Positions 1 to 7,655 are shown, counted from the first letter of the stretch. The stretch is DNA of 9,176 nt from Acidiphilium sp. CAG:727 (GCA_000437515.1 FR898425.1:1-9176); one strand, 5' to 3'. The notes: generated by a model not told the origin, from the letters alone. Numbers and translations: made by a program.

Positions 1-81
1 CGCTGGTCGGGGTCGAACCGACACGGTATCGCTACCACGGGATTTTGAGTCCCGCGCGTCTGCCAATTCCACCACAGCGGC
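1..81 (-). tRNA. tRNA-Leu, anticodon CAA (3' end cut by the window edge)
   Basis: Read on the minus strand, this folds as a class II tRNA. It starts GCCGCTG (acceptor 5' strand) and has the D-arm motif GTGGAATTGGCAGAC. The anticodon stem CGGGA/TCCCG encloses the loop CTCAAAA, so the anticodon is CAA, which reads the UUG leucine codon. A long variable arm (TGGTAGCGATACCGTG region) follows, then a T-arm GTCGG-TTCGACC-CCGAC. The 3' acceptor strand reaches CAGCG at base 1, so the last two paired bases, the discriminator and any encoded CCA lie outside the window. The long variable arm fits leucine. Confidence 0.95.
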
Positions 82-125
82 ATATTTTGTCGTGAGAACC
101 GTATCCGGCGCAACTCACGCAAACT

Positions 126-154
126 ATAATAACATATCGCTTATAAAAAATCAA
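126..154 (-). promoter_or_regulatory. probable SigA-type promoter for tRNA-Leu
   Basis: On the minus strand, TTGATT (149-154) is followed after exactly 17 bases by TATTAT (126-131). This places a transcription start near 119, about 38 bases before the tRNA 5' end at 81. The same AT patch holds a forward TATAAT at 125-130 that could serve polA. I see no convincing forward -35 at the right distance, so the polA promoter is left unassigned. Confidence 0.5.
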
Positions 155-182
155 CAAAATTTAACCGGGAAAAGGAAATTTT

Positions 183-2735
183 ATGAATAAACTCGTACTG
201 ATCGACGGAAACAGTCTTATCAATCGCGCATTTTATGCGACTCCGCCGCTTTCCGCAAAAGACGGAACGCCTACGAACGCCGTTTACGCGTTCGTCAATA
301 TGCTCGTGCGAATTATAGGGGATATTAAGCCGCGGTACATGCTGGTTGCATTCGACAGAAAAGAGCCGACGTTCAGACACGAAATGTACGCCGATTATAA
401 GGGAACAAGAAAGCCGATGCCAGAAGACCTTCGTCCGCAAATAGATTTAATGAAAAAAGTTCTCGATACGATGGGCATATCGCGTTATGAACAAGCGGGA
501 ATAGAAGCCGACGATATAATCGGCAGTATGGCTAAACGCTATAAGGGCGACACGATAATCATTACGGGCGATAAGGATAGTTTTCAGTTGGTAGACGAAA
601 CGACTTCCGTCTATTTCACTCGCCGCGGAATAACCGAAACGGAAATTTATTCAAATGCGAATTTCAAAGAAAAAACGGGTATAGAACCCATTCAGATTAT
701 CGACTTAAAGAGTATGATGGGAGATTCATCGGATAATATTCCGGGAATTGCGGGCGTAGGCGAAAAGACTGCGTTATCCCTCGTAGAAAAATACGGAAGT
801 CTTGAAAATCTCTACGCTCACGTCGACGAGTTGAGCGGAAAACTTAAAGAAAAAGTGGAAAATTCCAAAGATATAGCGTATTTATCCAAAACGCTTGCAA
901 CGATTAACGTGAAACTCGATATTCCCGTTAAAGACGAAGATATGGGTTACTCGTTTCCGTTCGGAGCGGCGACTAAAAAATTATTTATCGACCTCGACTT
1001 CAAAAACGTCCTCCGCCGCGAAGAACTGTTTTCCGACGACGAAATATCCGTGTCCGTAAAAAAGAATAAAGAATTGCCCGAAATTATCGAAGTCAACGAC
1101 GTCGTTTCGTTGCCGAAATTCGGCGAAGACAAACTACTTGCCGTAAATTTAGGCGATAATCTTAACGTTTACGACGGCGAAAAAGAATATAAAATAAATA
1201 TCACCGATAATTTTTTCGATAAGGGCATAATGTACGGAGAAGCCGTCGGATATATCGCAAAACTCGTCGGAAGCGACAAACGTAAACTCGTCGTATACGC
1301 GAAAAAAGACTTGCGCACCGAACTGAACAAGTTCAAAGTGGCGTTTAACGCGTTCGCCTACGACGTGGCTATAGAAAAATATCTTGCCGATTTCAGCGGA
1401 AAAGACGAAAAACTTTCCGAAATTATAGCCGCTTACGATCTGGATAAAGACAGAATAGGCTGGTCGCTTAACGAAATCCACGATAGGCTTTTCGAAAAAC
1501 TTAAAACCGAAAATATGCTCGATTTGTACGAAAAAGTCGAACTCCCGCTTTCCGACGTTCTTTTCAGTATGGAAAGATCGGGGTTTAAGGTCGACGTCGC
1601 TACGCTCAACGAGATGGCAAACGAGTACGATAAGCGAATAGCAGTCATTGCCGAAAAAATCGACGAGTATGCCGGCGAAAAGGTCAACCCGAACAGCCCG
1701 AAACAACTCGGTAAAATTCTATATGATAAGTTGGGGCTTATTTCCGGCAAAAAGAAAGGCAATCCGTCGACGAGCGCCGACGTGCTTGAAAAAATCGCGG
1801 ATAAACATCCTATAGTTCCGCTCATTCTTAAATACAGGCAACTGCAAAAATTAAATTCAACCTATATAAAGGGATTCAGACCGCTTATCGACGAAGATAC
1901 GGGACTTATCCACACCTGCTTTAATCAGACTTTGACTACGACGGGCAGATTATCGTCAAAAGAGCCGAATTTACAAAATATTCCCGTAAGAGAACAGGAA
2001 GGCAAAGAGATAAGAAAACTTTTCGTTTCTTCGTTTGAAAACGGTAAAATAGTCGGCGCGGACTATTCTCAGATCGAATTGAGATTGTTGGCGCATTTCA
2101 GTAAATGTCAGCCGCTTATCGATGCGTTTTTAAGGGGAAAGGATATTCACAGAATTACGGCTTCGCAGGTTTTCGGCGTCGGCGAAGATCAAGTTACTCC
2201 CGAAATGCGTCGAAGCGCAAAAGCGGTAAATTTCGGCATTATATACGGAATTTCCGATTACGGTTTATCCGAGCAGTTGAAAATTTCGCCGAAAAAAGCG
2301 GGAGAATATATAGCAAAGTATTTCGAAGCGTATCCGAACGTCAAAGAATACATGAACTCCAACGTCGAATTTGCAAGGAAGAACGGTTACGTCAGTACGT
2401 TGCTCGGAAGAAAAAGATATATACCCGAAATCAATTCTTCTAACTTTAATTTACGCAGTTTCGGCGAAAGGGCGGCAATGAATATGCCGCTTCAAGGCAC
2501 CGCGGCAGACGTAATTAAAATCGCAATGATTAAAGTCGCAAACCGAATAAAAAAAGAAGGGCTGCGTTCCAGGCTTATTCTACAGGTTCACGACGAGTTG
2601 ATAGTCGATACCGCGGAGGATGAAGTCGAAGAAGTTAAAAACATACTCGTGGAGGAAATGCAGTCGGCGGTTACGCTTTCCGTACCGTTGACGGTCGAAA
2701 CCGAATGCGGAACTCGTTGGTTCGACGCAAAATAA
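183..2735 (+). CDS. polA: DNA polymerase I
   Basis: This enzyme fills gaps and removes RNA primers during replication and repair in the cytoplasm. At 850 residues it is full length for the family. Residues 1-300 are the 5' nuclease: D8, D58 in the AFDR motif, the acidic pair D110/D111, D130/D132 in TGDKD, D181/D184 in GDSSDNIPG, and a helix-hairpin-helix at about 188-200. Residues 300-460 match the position of the 3'-5' exonuclease domain, but the metal-binding DxE motif is absent where AVNLGDN stands, so proofreading is probably lost, as in Bacillus and Thermus enzymes. The polymerase domain has TTTGRLSS, motif A with D627 (DYSQIELR), motif B R676/K680/F684/Y688, and motif C H803-D804-E805. 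An AAGGA Shine-Dalgarno lies 6 bases before the ATG. It heads a cluster with coaE. Confidence 0.97.
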   Translation: MNKLVLIDGNSLINRAFYATPPLSAKDGTPTNAVYAFVNMLVRIIGDIKPRYMLVAFDRKEPTFRHEMYADYKGTRKPMPEDLRPQIDLMKKVLDTMGISRYEQAGIEADDIIGSMAKRYKGDTIIITGDKDSFQLVDETTSVYFTRRGITETEIYSNANFKEKTGIEPIQIIDLKSMMGDSSDNIPGIAGVGEKTALSLVEKYGSLENLYAHVDELSGKLKEKVENSKDIAYLSKTLATINVKLDIPVKDEDMGYSFPFGAATKKLFIDLDFKNVLRREELFSDDEISVSVKKNKELPEIIEVNDVVSLPKFGEDKLLAVNLGDNLNVYDGEKEYKINITDNFFDKGIMYGEAVGYIAKLVGSDKRKLVVYAKKDLRTELNKFKVAFNAFAYDVAIEKYLADFSGKDEKLSEIIAAYDLDKDRIGWSLNEIHDRLFEKLKTENMLDLYEKVELPLSDVLFSMERSGFKVDVATLNEMANEYDKRIAVIAEKIDEYAGEKVNPNSPKQLGKILYDKLGLISGKKKGNPSTSADVLEKIADKHPIVPLILKYRQLQKLNSTYIKGFRPLIDEDTGLIHTCFNQTLTTTGRLSSKEPNLQNIPVREQEGKEIRKLFVSSFENGKIVGADYSQIELRLLAHFSKCQPLIDAFLRGKDIHRITASQVFGVGEDQVTPEMRRSAKAVNFGIIYGISDYGLSEQLKISPKKAGEYIAKYFEAYPNVKEYMNSNVEFARKNGYVSTLLGRKRYIPEINSSNFNLRSFGERAAMNMPLQGTAADVIKIAMIKVANRIKKEGLRSRLILQVHDELIVDTAEDEVEEVKNILVEEMQSAVTLSVPLTVETECGTRWFDAK

Positions 2736-2738
2736 TTT

Positions 2739-3329
2739 ATGAAAAAACTTATTGCGATTACGGGCGGTATAGGCAGCGGAAAGAGTTTGCTTACCGATTA
2801 TTTCGCGTCGCTCGGTTACGCCGTGCTCAGCGCGGACGAAATATATTCGGACCTCTTGAAAGACGAATATTTCGTCAAGGGTATTTGCGACGCAGTAGGC
2901 GTCCGCCCCGTTCTTCTGAACGGTCGATATACGCTTGACAGAAAAGCGGTTGCCGAAAAGGTGTTCGGAAACCCCGCCGAAAGAAAAAAACTCGACGATT
3001 TTACGCACGGTGCGATAATGCGCGAGATGTTCTCGCGGGCAAACGATTGCAGCGGAGTAGTGTTTTGCGAAGTTCCGCTTTTGTTCGAAGGCGGATACGA
3101 TAAATATTTCGATTGCGTTATCGTCGTTTTCAGAAATGAAGACGAAAGGATAAATTCTGTAGTTTCAAGAGATAATAAAAGCGCAGAATTAGTTAAAGAA
3201 ATAATCAAAAATCAATATGATTATTCAAAACTTGCCGAAAACGGGCATACTATATTCGTGGAGAATAACGGTACACCTCGGTTTTTATATGAAAAGGCAA
3301 ACGAAATTATCGAAAAAATCAATAATTAA
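2739..3329 (+). CDS. coaE: dephospho-CoA kinase
   Basis: This enzyme catalyses the last step of coenzyme A synthesis, ATP-dependent phosphorylation of the 3'-hydroxyl of dephospho-CoA. The 196-residue length is normal for the family. The Walker A loop GGIGSGKS is at residues 9-16. SADEI at 31-35 corresponds to the usual DAD-I motif, and EVPLLFEGG at 111-119 matches the conserved (D/E)VPLLFE signature of the CoA-binding region. The gene starts 3 bases after the polA stop and has no clear Shine-Dalgarno of its own, so translational coupling to polA is likely. A polA-coaE order is common in Firmicutes. Confidence 0.95.
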   Translation: MKKLIAITGGIGSGKSLLTDYFASLGYAVLSADEIYSDLLKDEYFVKGICDAVGVRPVLLNGRYTLDRKAVAEKVFGNPAERKKLDDFTHGAIMREMFSRANDCSGVVFCEVPLLFEGGYDKYFDCVIVVFRNEDERINSVVSRDNKSAELVKEIIKNQYDYSKLAENGHTIFVENNGTPRFLYEKANEIIEKINN

Positions 3330-3849
3330 CGCGATATGCGCGGTAACGCTGACGATTGTGCTACTCGCATTTCCGATTATATATTTCGGCGTGTGTCCGA
3401 AAAAATACGCTGATTTTATAGAGTCCGCCTGCAAAAAATACGATTTGACGGAAGAAACGGTTTACGCCGTGATCAAGGTCGAAAGCGGTTTTAACCGTAA
3501 CGCGAAGTCTGCAAAAGGCGCGATAGGTTTAATGCAGATATTGCCGTCTACGGCGGAGTATATTTGTCCCGACGAAACGGAAATCGATTTATACGACCCG
3601 AAAACCAACGTTTACGTGGGCGCGAAATATCTGTCTTATTTGTTTGATAAATTCAACGACGAAAGAGTTGCCCTCGCCGCGTATAACGCGGGCGAGGGCA
3701 ACGTAATAAATTGGTTGTCGGACGAAAATTATTCCGAAAACGGAAAAACTTTGTCCGTTATCCCGTTTAGCGAAACTCGCGCCTACGTCGAAAAAGTACT
3801 TAAATTCAAGCGACTGTATAAAATTTTATATAAACCGTTTCAGAATTAA
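3289..3849 (+). CDS. membrane-anchored lytic transglycosylase (SLT/GH23 family)
   Basis: This protein is predicted to cleave the MurNAc-GlcNAc bond in peptidoglycan outside the membrane. From the start chosen here (186 residues) it has a basic N-terminus, one membrane segment at about 12-33, then an SLT domain. The catalytic glutamate is E65 in KVESGFN. GLMQI at 80-84, AYNAG at 131-135 and ETRAYV at 162-167 are the family motifs. The ATG at 3289 overlaps coaE by 41 bases. A start at 3217 would overlap by 113 bases and add 24 non-conserved residues before the signal anchor, so I prefer 3289, although neither start has a strong Shine-Dalgarno. It is probably cotranscribed with polA-coaE. Its stop codon interlocks with that of the convergent DUF4363 gene. 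Confidence 0.9.
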   Translation: MKRQTKLSKKSIINAICAVTLTIVLLAFPIIYFGVCPKKYADFIESACKKYDLTEETVYAVIKVESGFNRNAKSAKGAIGLMQILPSTAEYICPDETEIDLYDPKTNVYVGAKYLSYLFDKFNDERVALAAYNAGEGNVINWLSDENYSENGKTLSVIPFSETRAYVEKVLKFKRLYKILYKPFQN

Positions 3850-4223
3850 AAGACGTTTTCGAATCGGATCAGATAGCCTTTGGGAATTTGTTCGGTAAGT
3901 TCTATCGCTACTTCGATTTTATCTAACGCTTCGCCGTAATTTTTTTGTTTGACGTAATTAAGCGATTCGGAAATCCACATATCGAGTTCTTTGATGTCGT
4001 TGTGCGAAATGAAAACGTGCAGCGTCTTTTTATTTTTTATCCATAAATCCTGCACGGATTTTACGTCGTATGCCGTTATCGTTTCGTCTTCGGTTTTTTC
4101 GTATACTACGATTAGTCTTTGCCTGAAATTCCGGAACGAATTATTCAGGTATACCTGTTCGCAAATACTTCCGCCTATAAAAATCAAGGCGGAAACCAAA
4201 ACGGTTATAATCGATTTTACCAT
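3846..4223 (-). CDS. DUF4363 family protein, membrane-anchored
   Basis: The 125-residue protein begins with a hydrophobic segment (about residues 5-22, IITVLVSALIFIGGSI), probably an uncleaved anchor or signal. A soluble, charged, probably helical remainder follows. The pattern WIKNKKTLHVFISHNDI followed by a second W/I helix and a C-terminal stretch rich in E, L and I matches DUF4363. Its biochemical function is unknown. It starts within the last 7 bases of the upstream DUF421 gene, so the two are translationally coupled. DUF421 and DUF4363 genes are neighbours in many Clostridia, which suggests they act together at the membrane. Confidence 0.8.
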   Translation of the reverse strand: MVKSIITVLVSALIFIGGSICEQVYLNNSFRNFRQRLIVVYEKTEDETITAYDVKSVQDLWIKNKKTLHVFISHNDIKELDMWISESLNYVKQKNYGEALDKIEVAIELTEQIPKGYLIRFENVF

Positions 4224-4903
4224 TTAACGCCCCCTAATTCGACGTTAAAAGTCCTGAATTTGTCTTTTTCTTTTTGAAAATAAACTTTACCGTTGCCGTC
4301 TACGGTCATAACCCCGACTTGCTTATTGTTTTTTGCGCCGTTACTTTTTATTACTTTTTTAAGCCATTCTTCGTCTTTGCATATTAAAGAAAGATTTTTT
4401 CTGACTACTTTACCTTCGCCGACGATAAGAACGGGCAGGGAAGTTTTCCTTTTGTCGTAATCGGGTTTTTCTTTTGCCGAGAGTTTACCGTTAGATTCGA
4501 AAATCGCGTAATCGAGATCGTCGAGAGAATAGTACCCCGCGGAACGCATAGATTCTATCAGGTCTTCGACGTCCATATTGTTACGGCGAAGTTCCGTAAA
4601 ATCGACTCCGTTTTTATTTAAGACGAGCGACGGTTTGCCGCTGATAATTCTTTTTGCAAGTTGACCCGATTGCTCGATAACGGATAAAAGTTGATGCAAA
4701 ATGAAAACCGCTAAAATCGCCGCTATGCCGTATACGAGCGGAACGGAAATATCCGCCATGGGTATACACGCGAGTTCGGCGATTAAAAGAGTTATAACGA
4801 GTTCGAAAGGCTGCATTTCTCCGATTTGTCGTTTTCCCATAAGCCGCATAACTATAAGCAAAACGATAAAGGTCGTTAAGGAGCGTATAAAAATAATTAC
4901 CAT
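4217..4903 (-). CDS. DUF421 (YetF-like) integral membrane protein
   Basis: This 228-residue protein is typical in length for DUF421. Three hydrophobic segments lie at about 2-20, 32-49 and 54-75, with the family motif GKRQIGEMQPFEL at 23-35 between the first two. The C-terminal cytoplasmic domain contains GKPSLVLNKNG (89-99), SMRSAGYYSLDDLDYAIFE (118-136) and a following NGKLS. The molecular role is not established. From family knowledge, some DUF421-containing proteins of spore-formers (the 2Duf protein of spoVA2mob) affect spore-membrane resistance, but that cannot be transferred to this gene on sequence alone. The ATG has no visible Shine-Dalgarno, and upstream in-frame codons offer no ATG, GTG or TTG before a stop. 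It is followed directly by DUF4363. Confidence 0.9.
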   Translation of the reverse strand: MVIIFIRSLTTFIVLLIVMRLMGKRQIGEMQPFELVITLLIAELACIPMADISVPLVYGIAAILAVFILHQLLSVIEQSGQLAKRIISGKPSLVLNKNGVDFTELRRNNMDVEDLIESMRSAGYYSLDDLDYAIFESNGKLSAKEKPDYDKRKTSLPVLIVGEGKVVRKNLSLICKDEEWLKKVIKSNGAKNNKQVGVMTVDGNGKVYFQKEKDKFRTFNVELGGVKW

Positions 4904-4945
4904 ATCGATAATATGGTACTTTTTGAAAAAGTTATTCCGTTACGC

Positions 4946-4974
4946 TTGACTATCTTTCTAACAAATGGTATTAT
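4946..4974 (+). promoter_or_regulatory. SigA-type promoter for the THF riboswitch-folT transcript
   Basis: TTGACT (4946-4951) and TATTAT (4969-4974) are separated by exactly 17 bases, five of six matches to consensus in each hexamer. The expected start, at about 4981, is just before the first paired base of the riboswitch, which supports both calls. Confidence 0.8.
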
Positions 4975-4985
4975 GAACGGGAAAA

Positions 4986-5081
4986 GCAGAGTAGCACAAA
5001 AAGCGTTAAGTGCCGTGTAACGGGATGTTGAACACGGACGAAAAGGAATTATTCCTTGCGGTTTTTTGGCGCATCCAATGC
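4986..5081 (+). ncRNA. tetrahydrofolate (THF) riboswitch
   Basis: This RNA element binds tetrahydrofolate and adjusts expression of folate-uptake or synthesis genes. The hallmark segments appear in order: GAGTAG (4989-4994), GCGTTAAGTG (5003-5012), GGGATG (5022-5027) and GCATCC (5071-5076). Stem CCGTGT/ACACGG (5013-5018 with 5032-5037) is P3. GGATG in its loop pairs with CATCC at 5072-5076, forming the known pseudoknot. CAAAAA/TTTTTG (4997-5002 with 5063-5068) forms P2, and GCA/TGC closes a short P1. A hairpin AAGGAA/TTCCTT (5043-5048 with 5052-5057) fills the variable part. There is no clear intrinsic terminator before folT. The Shine-Dalgarno GAGGAG at 5122-5127 follows a CTCTCTC tract, so translational control is the simpler guess. 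Confidence 0.9.
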
Positions 5082-5136
5082 AGAAAATTTTTTATTCTAC
5101 CTTGGCGCTCTCTCTTTTTGTGAGGAGTGTTTTTTT

Positions 5137-5778
5137 ATGTCCGAAAACGGAAAGGTTTCAAAGGTGTTGTTTTCGCCTTTAATCAGACGGTCGTCTGCGG
5201 CAGACAAAATCGCATACGTTGCGATACTTACGGCGCTGTCGGTTGTAGCGAATTCTTTTTTAGAATTCAAATTCTTAGATAATCAATATTCGTTTACTAT
5301 TTTCTTTTCGACGATAACAGGCGTATTTTTAGGCCCGATTCTTGGATTTTTCGCTTGTTTTTTGGGCGACGTGATAGGTTACTTTATAAATTCTTCGGGG
5401 CTGATTTATATGCCGTGGGTTGGCTTATCTACGGGATTTTTTGCTTTATTGGCAGGCTTTATTTTAGGTAACGTTTCCGAAAAAAAACCTAAAGTTATAG
5501 TTATCAGAATATTGATTTTTTGCATTCTTTCGTTTTTAATCTGTACGATAGGAATCAACAGTACGGGGTTTTATTTCTTTAATAAATCAAAGGGATTTTC
5601 GCCTACGGTAATGAACTATTTTACTACTCGTTTCGGCGGAAATGCAACTTTTTTTGCTTACGTTGCCTATAGAATGTTTTTCAAACTTCAAATTCTGAAT
5701 AGTCTGTTCAATTACGCTTTGATTTTCGTGTTTTTGCCACTTCTGTTTTCGGTTAAAGGGTTACGACCGTATTTGTGA
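5137..5778 (+). CDS. folT: folate-specific ECF transporter S component
   Basis: This membrane protein binds folate and works with the shared EcfA/EcfA'/EcfT energising module, which is not in this window, to import it. The 213 residues include about six hydrophobic segments. GVFLGPILGFFACFLGDVIGY (first 20 residues from 62) is the FolT-type loop and helix pattern, with GP and the later acidic D in the membrane. The N-terminal helix DKIAYVAILTALSVVANSF is typical of ECF S components. The start at 5137 has a GAGGAG Shine-Dalgarno 9 bases upstream. An in-frame ATG at 5056 lies inside the riboswitch and is rejected. The THF riboswitch upstream supports folate as substrate. The 3' end overlaps the convergent flippase gene by 67 bases. 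Confidence 0.9.
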   Translation: MSENGKVSKVLFSPLIRRSSAADKIAYVAILTALSVVANSFLEFKFLDNQYSFTIFFSTITGVFLGPILGFFACFLGDVIGYFINSSGLIYMPWVGLSTGFFALLAGFILGNVSEKKPKVIVIRILIFCILSFLICTIGINSTGFYFFNKSKGFSPTVMNYFTTRFGGNATFFAYVAYRMFFKLQILNSLFNYALIFVFLPLLFSVKGLRPYL

Positions 5779-7262
5779 TGTTCCGCCTTGAAATCGGTCA
5801 TGCCGAAAACGTAGAACAAGCCGAGTTGAAACAATCCGACGGCAACGACGCAAACGATAAGAGCGACTGCGTGGGGCAGACGGGCGAACAATAAGTTTTT
5901 AGCTAATAGCCCGAGAAGCGTCGACGGAATTATAAATAAGCATGAAATCGAAATATAGGCGAGTATTTTCGGCTTTACGGGCGACACTTTATAAAGCAGA
6001 ATTACGTTCGCTACGCTTGAAACGACGTAACTTATCGCCATGCCCGCTATAAGCGAATTTACCCCCAAATATTTAGGCAGAAAATAAATACACAGAAGCA
6101 TTAACGACGCGCCCGAAAGGTAAAACAAAAGCGTCGTTTTCTCTTTGTTCAGAGAGTTCAGCATACTCGTCGAAATTATGGTAATACTGAGCGGCAGAGT
6201 CATAGCCGCGGCTTTTACCACGTAACTTCCCGCGATTTCGTCGTCGTATAAAAATACGCCTATCTCTCTGCCTAAACTTAAAAATATCGGAATTATAAGA
6301 CAGGCGGCGAAGACGGAAAATTTGATTGCTTTTTCCACGTTGTTTTTTAACGTCGCATACTTTGCGGAGTAGTAGTTTGACGAAAGTTCGGGCACTAAAA
6401 CTACCGCAAGCGAGCCTATAATCGTAGACGGCATCGATACGAGCGGAAACGCCATGCCGAATATTTTCCCGAATTCGCCTATTGCCGCCGAAGATCCCAT
6501 TCCGTAATATATAAGTCTTGCGGGCAATAGTACGGCTATAAGGGTGGATATAAGCGAAGTTGCGGTACGCATCGAAGTTACGGGTACGGACGATACTATT
6601 AAGGGTTTTAATTGACTTTTCGGTTTTTTTATCCTTCCTCCGCGAATTAAAAATGCGATTGAAGCCACCGTAAACGAAAACAGGTAAGAAACGAGTACGG
6701 CTACGCCCGCAAATTTTACCCCCGTCATCATATCGGTGGTTAAGTTTACGAGAATAACCCCGACGACAGTCATTACGAATTCTTCGGCAAATTCTATTAC
6801 GCTGTACGTTAAAAATCTCGAATTTCCCCAAAAAGAGCCGCGAAGTACGGCGTATACGGACGTAAAAATCAGCCCCGGAATCATTATCCGTAAGATAATT
6901 TTGCATCTGTCGTCCGAAAACAATAAATTAAGTACGCCGTTATCGAAAAGCGATAATAAGGTCAACGGGGCGGCGATTGCTATCGTCAATAATATTCCTG
7001 CCGTTACCGCTTCGCTCGTAACGTTTTTACCCGTTTCAGCCCTTGTTTTCGTTATAAGTCTTGAAACGGTGATAGGTATTCCGGACGAGGTAATCGTCAT
7101 AAATAAACCTAAAACCGAAAGGGAAATCTGGTAAATACCTAAACCTTCCGCGCCTAATTTTCTCGATAAAAATATACGATATATAAACCCGAGAAATCTT
7201 TCCGCGAAAGAAAACGCGGTAACGTACGCAACCGTCTTGAATATATTTTTAATTTCTTTCAC
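5712..7262 (-). CDS. MOP-superfamily lipid flippase, SpoVB/MurJ-like
   Basis: The 516-residue polytopic membrane protein is probably 14-spanning and belongs to the polysaccharide-transport (PST) branch of the MOP flippases. The N-terminal signature GFIYRIFLSRKLGAEGLGIY (residues 25-44) followed closely by SSGIPITVSRL strongly resembles Bacillus SpoVB, YtgP and related proteins, which move undecaprenyl-linked cell-wall or cortex precursors across the membrane. I cannot separate SpoVB from MurJ here. The start is GTG at 7260-7262; no ATG lies upstream in frame before the divergent LysM gene. GGCGAG directly abuts it, so the Shine-Dalgarno is weak. The last 22 codons or so, a hydrophilic tail ending NTKIKA, are encoded opposite the end of folT. 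Confidence 0.88.
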   Translation of the reverse strand: MKEIKNIFKTVAYVTAFSFAERFLGFIYRIFLSRKLGAEGLGIYQISLSVLGLFMTITSSGIPITVSRLITKTRAETGKNVTSEAVTAGILLTIAIAAPLTLLSLFDNGVLNLLFSDDRCKIILRIMIPGLIFTSVYAVLRGSFWGNSRFLTYSVIEFAEEFVMTVVGVILVNLTTDMMTGVKFAGVAVLVSYLFSFTVASIAFLIRGGRIKKPKSQLKPLIVSSVPVTSMRTATSLISTLIAVLLPARLIYYGMGSSAAIGEFGKIFGMAFPLVSMPSTIIGSLAVVLVPELSSNYYSAKYATLKNNVEKAIKFSVFAACLIIPIFLSLGREIGVFLYDDEIAGSYVVKAAAMTLPLSITIISTSMLNSLNKEKTTLLFYLSGASLMLLCIYFLPKYLGVNSLIAGMAISYVVSSVANVILLYKVSPVKPKILAYISISCLFIIPSTLLGLLAKNLLFARLPHAVALIVCVVAVGLFQLGLFYVFGMTDFKAEHHKYGRNPLTENRSGKNTKIKA

Positions 7263-7333
7263 CTCGCCGTATGCCTGGGTTTGAATCGTTTTAATTCGGC
7301 ATATTTTATGTTTATTAAAAATATAAATTTACT

Positions 7334-7654
7334 ATGAATAAAAACGTAAAAATATTTGACAGTTCGGATATAAACGGGGTATTCGTATATAAGTTTTCCG
7401 TAAAAGACACGTTGCGTAACGTCGCGGAAAAATTCCATACGTCGGTCGGAGCGTTGGTTGCCCTCAACGGGATGACAGAACCACCGTCGGCAGGGGAGTA
7501 TATTCTGGTCGAGAGGACCGAAGGTCGGCCTCATACCGTAAGTCCGGCAGAAACCATAGAAAACGCTAACGCCGCTTTCGGAAATAATTTATACAAAATA
7601 AAAATTAAAAACCGTATAGAATATTTTTACGTCGGGCAAAAAATTTTTCTGTAA
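7334..7654 (+). CDS. small double LysM-domain protein
   Basis: The protein has 106 residues. Residues 19-60 form a LysM-like unit (YKFSVKDTLRNVAEKF, ALNGM, P-AGEYILVER). Residues 67-106 form a second, more degenerate one (HTVSPAETIENANAAFGN, ending YVGQKIFL). LysM modules bind N-acetylglucosamine-containing polymers such as peptidoglycan, and in spore-formers also occur in spore-coat and cortex proteins. There is no signal peptide or membrane segment, so the protein may act inside the mother cell or be released by lysis. The ATG lacks a good Shine-Dalgarno. The gene is divergent from the flippase with 71 bases between, where TTGAAT (7281-7286) and TTTTAT (7304-7309) are a weak promoter candidate. 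A strong terminator follows at once. Confidence 0.7.
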   Translation: MNKNVKIFDSSDINGVFVYKFSVKDTLRNVAEKFHTSVGALVALNGMTEPPSAGEYILVERTEGRPHTVSPAETIENANAAFGNNLYKIKIKNRIEYFYVGQKIFL

Positions 7655-7655
7655 A

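Noticed and set aside
1149..1706. Long minus-strand frame inside polA (185 codons)
   Set aside because: It is antisense to the intact polA frame, has no domain-like sequence and no ribosome binding site; a codon-usage shadow.
3217..3288. Upstream start for the lytic transglycosylase
   Set aside because: It would overlap coaE by 113 bases and place 24 extra residues before the membrane anchor; 3289 gives a normal basic N-terminus.
3817..3830. Perfect palindrome TATAAAATTTTATA near the end of the transglycosylase gene
   Set aside because: It lies within coding sequence (KILY codons), has no G+C stem and no T-run; not a credible terminator or operator.
5056..5136. Upstream extension of folT to an ATG at 5056
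   Set aside because: It lies within the THF riboswitch, has no Shine-Dalgarno, and adds residues unlike ECF S components; 5137 has GAGGAG at good spacing.
6073..6906. Minus-strand frame of 277 codons inside the flippase gene
   Set aside because: It is a different frame of the same strand with Arg/Asn-rich composition and no hydrophobic pattern, whereas the flippase frame is clearly real.
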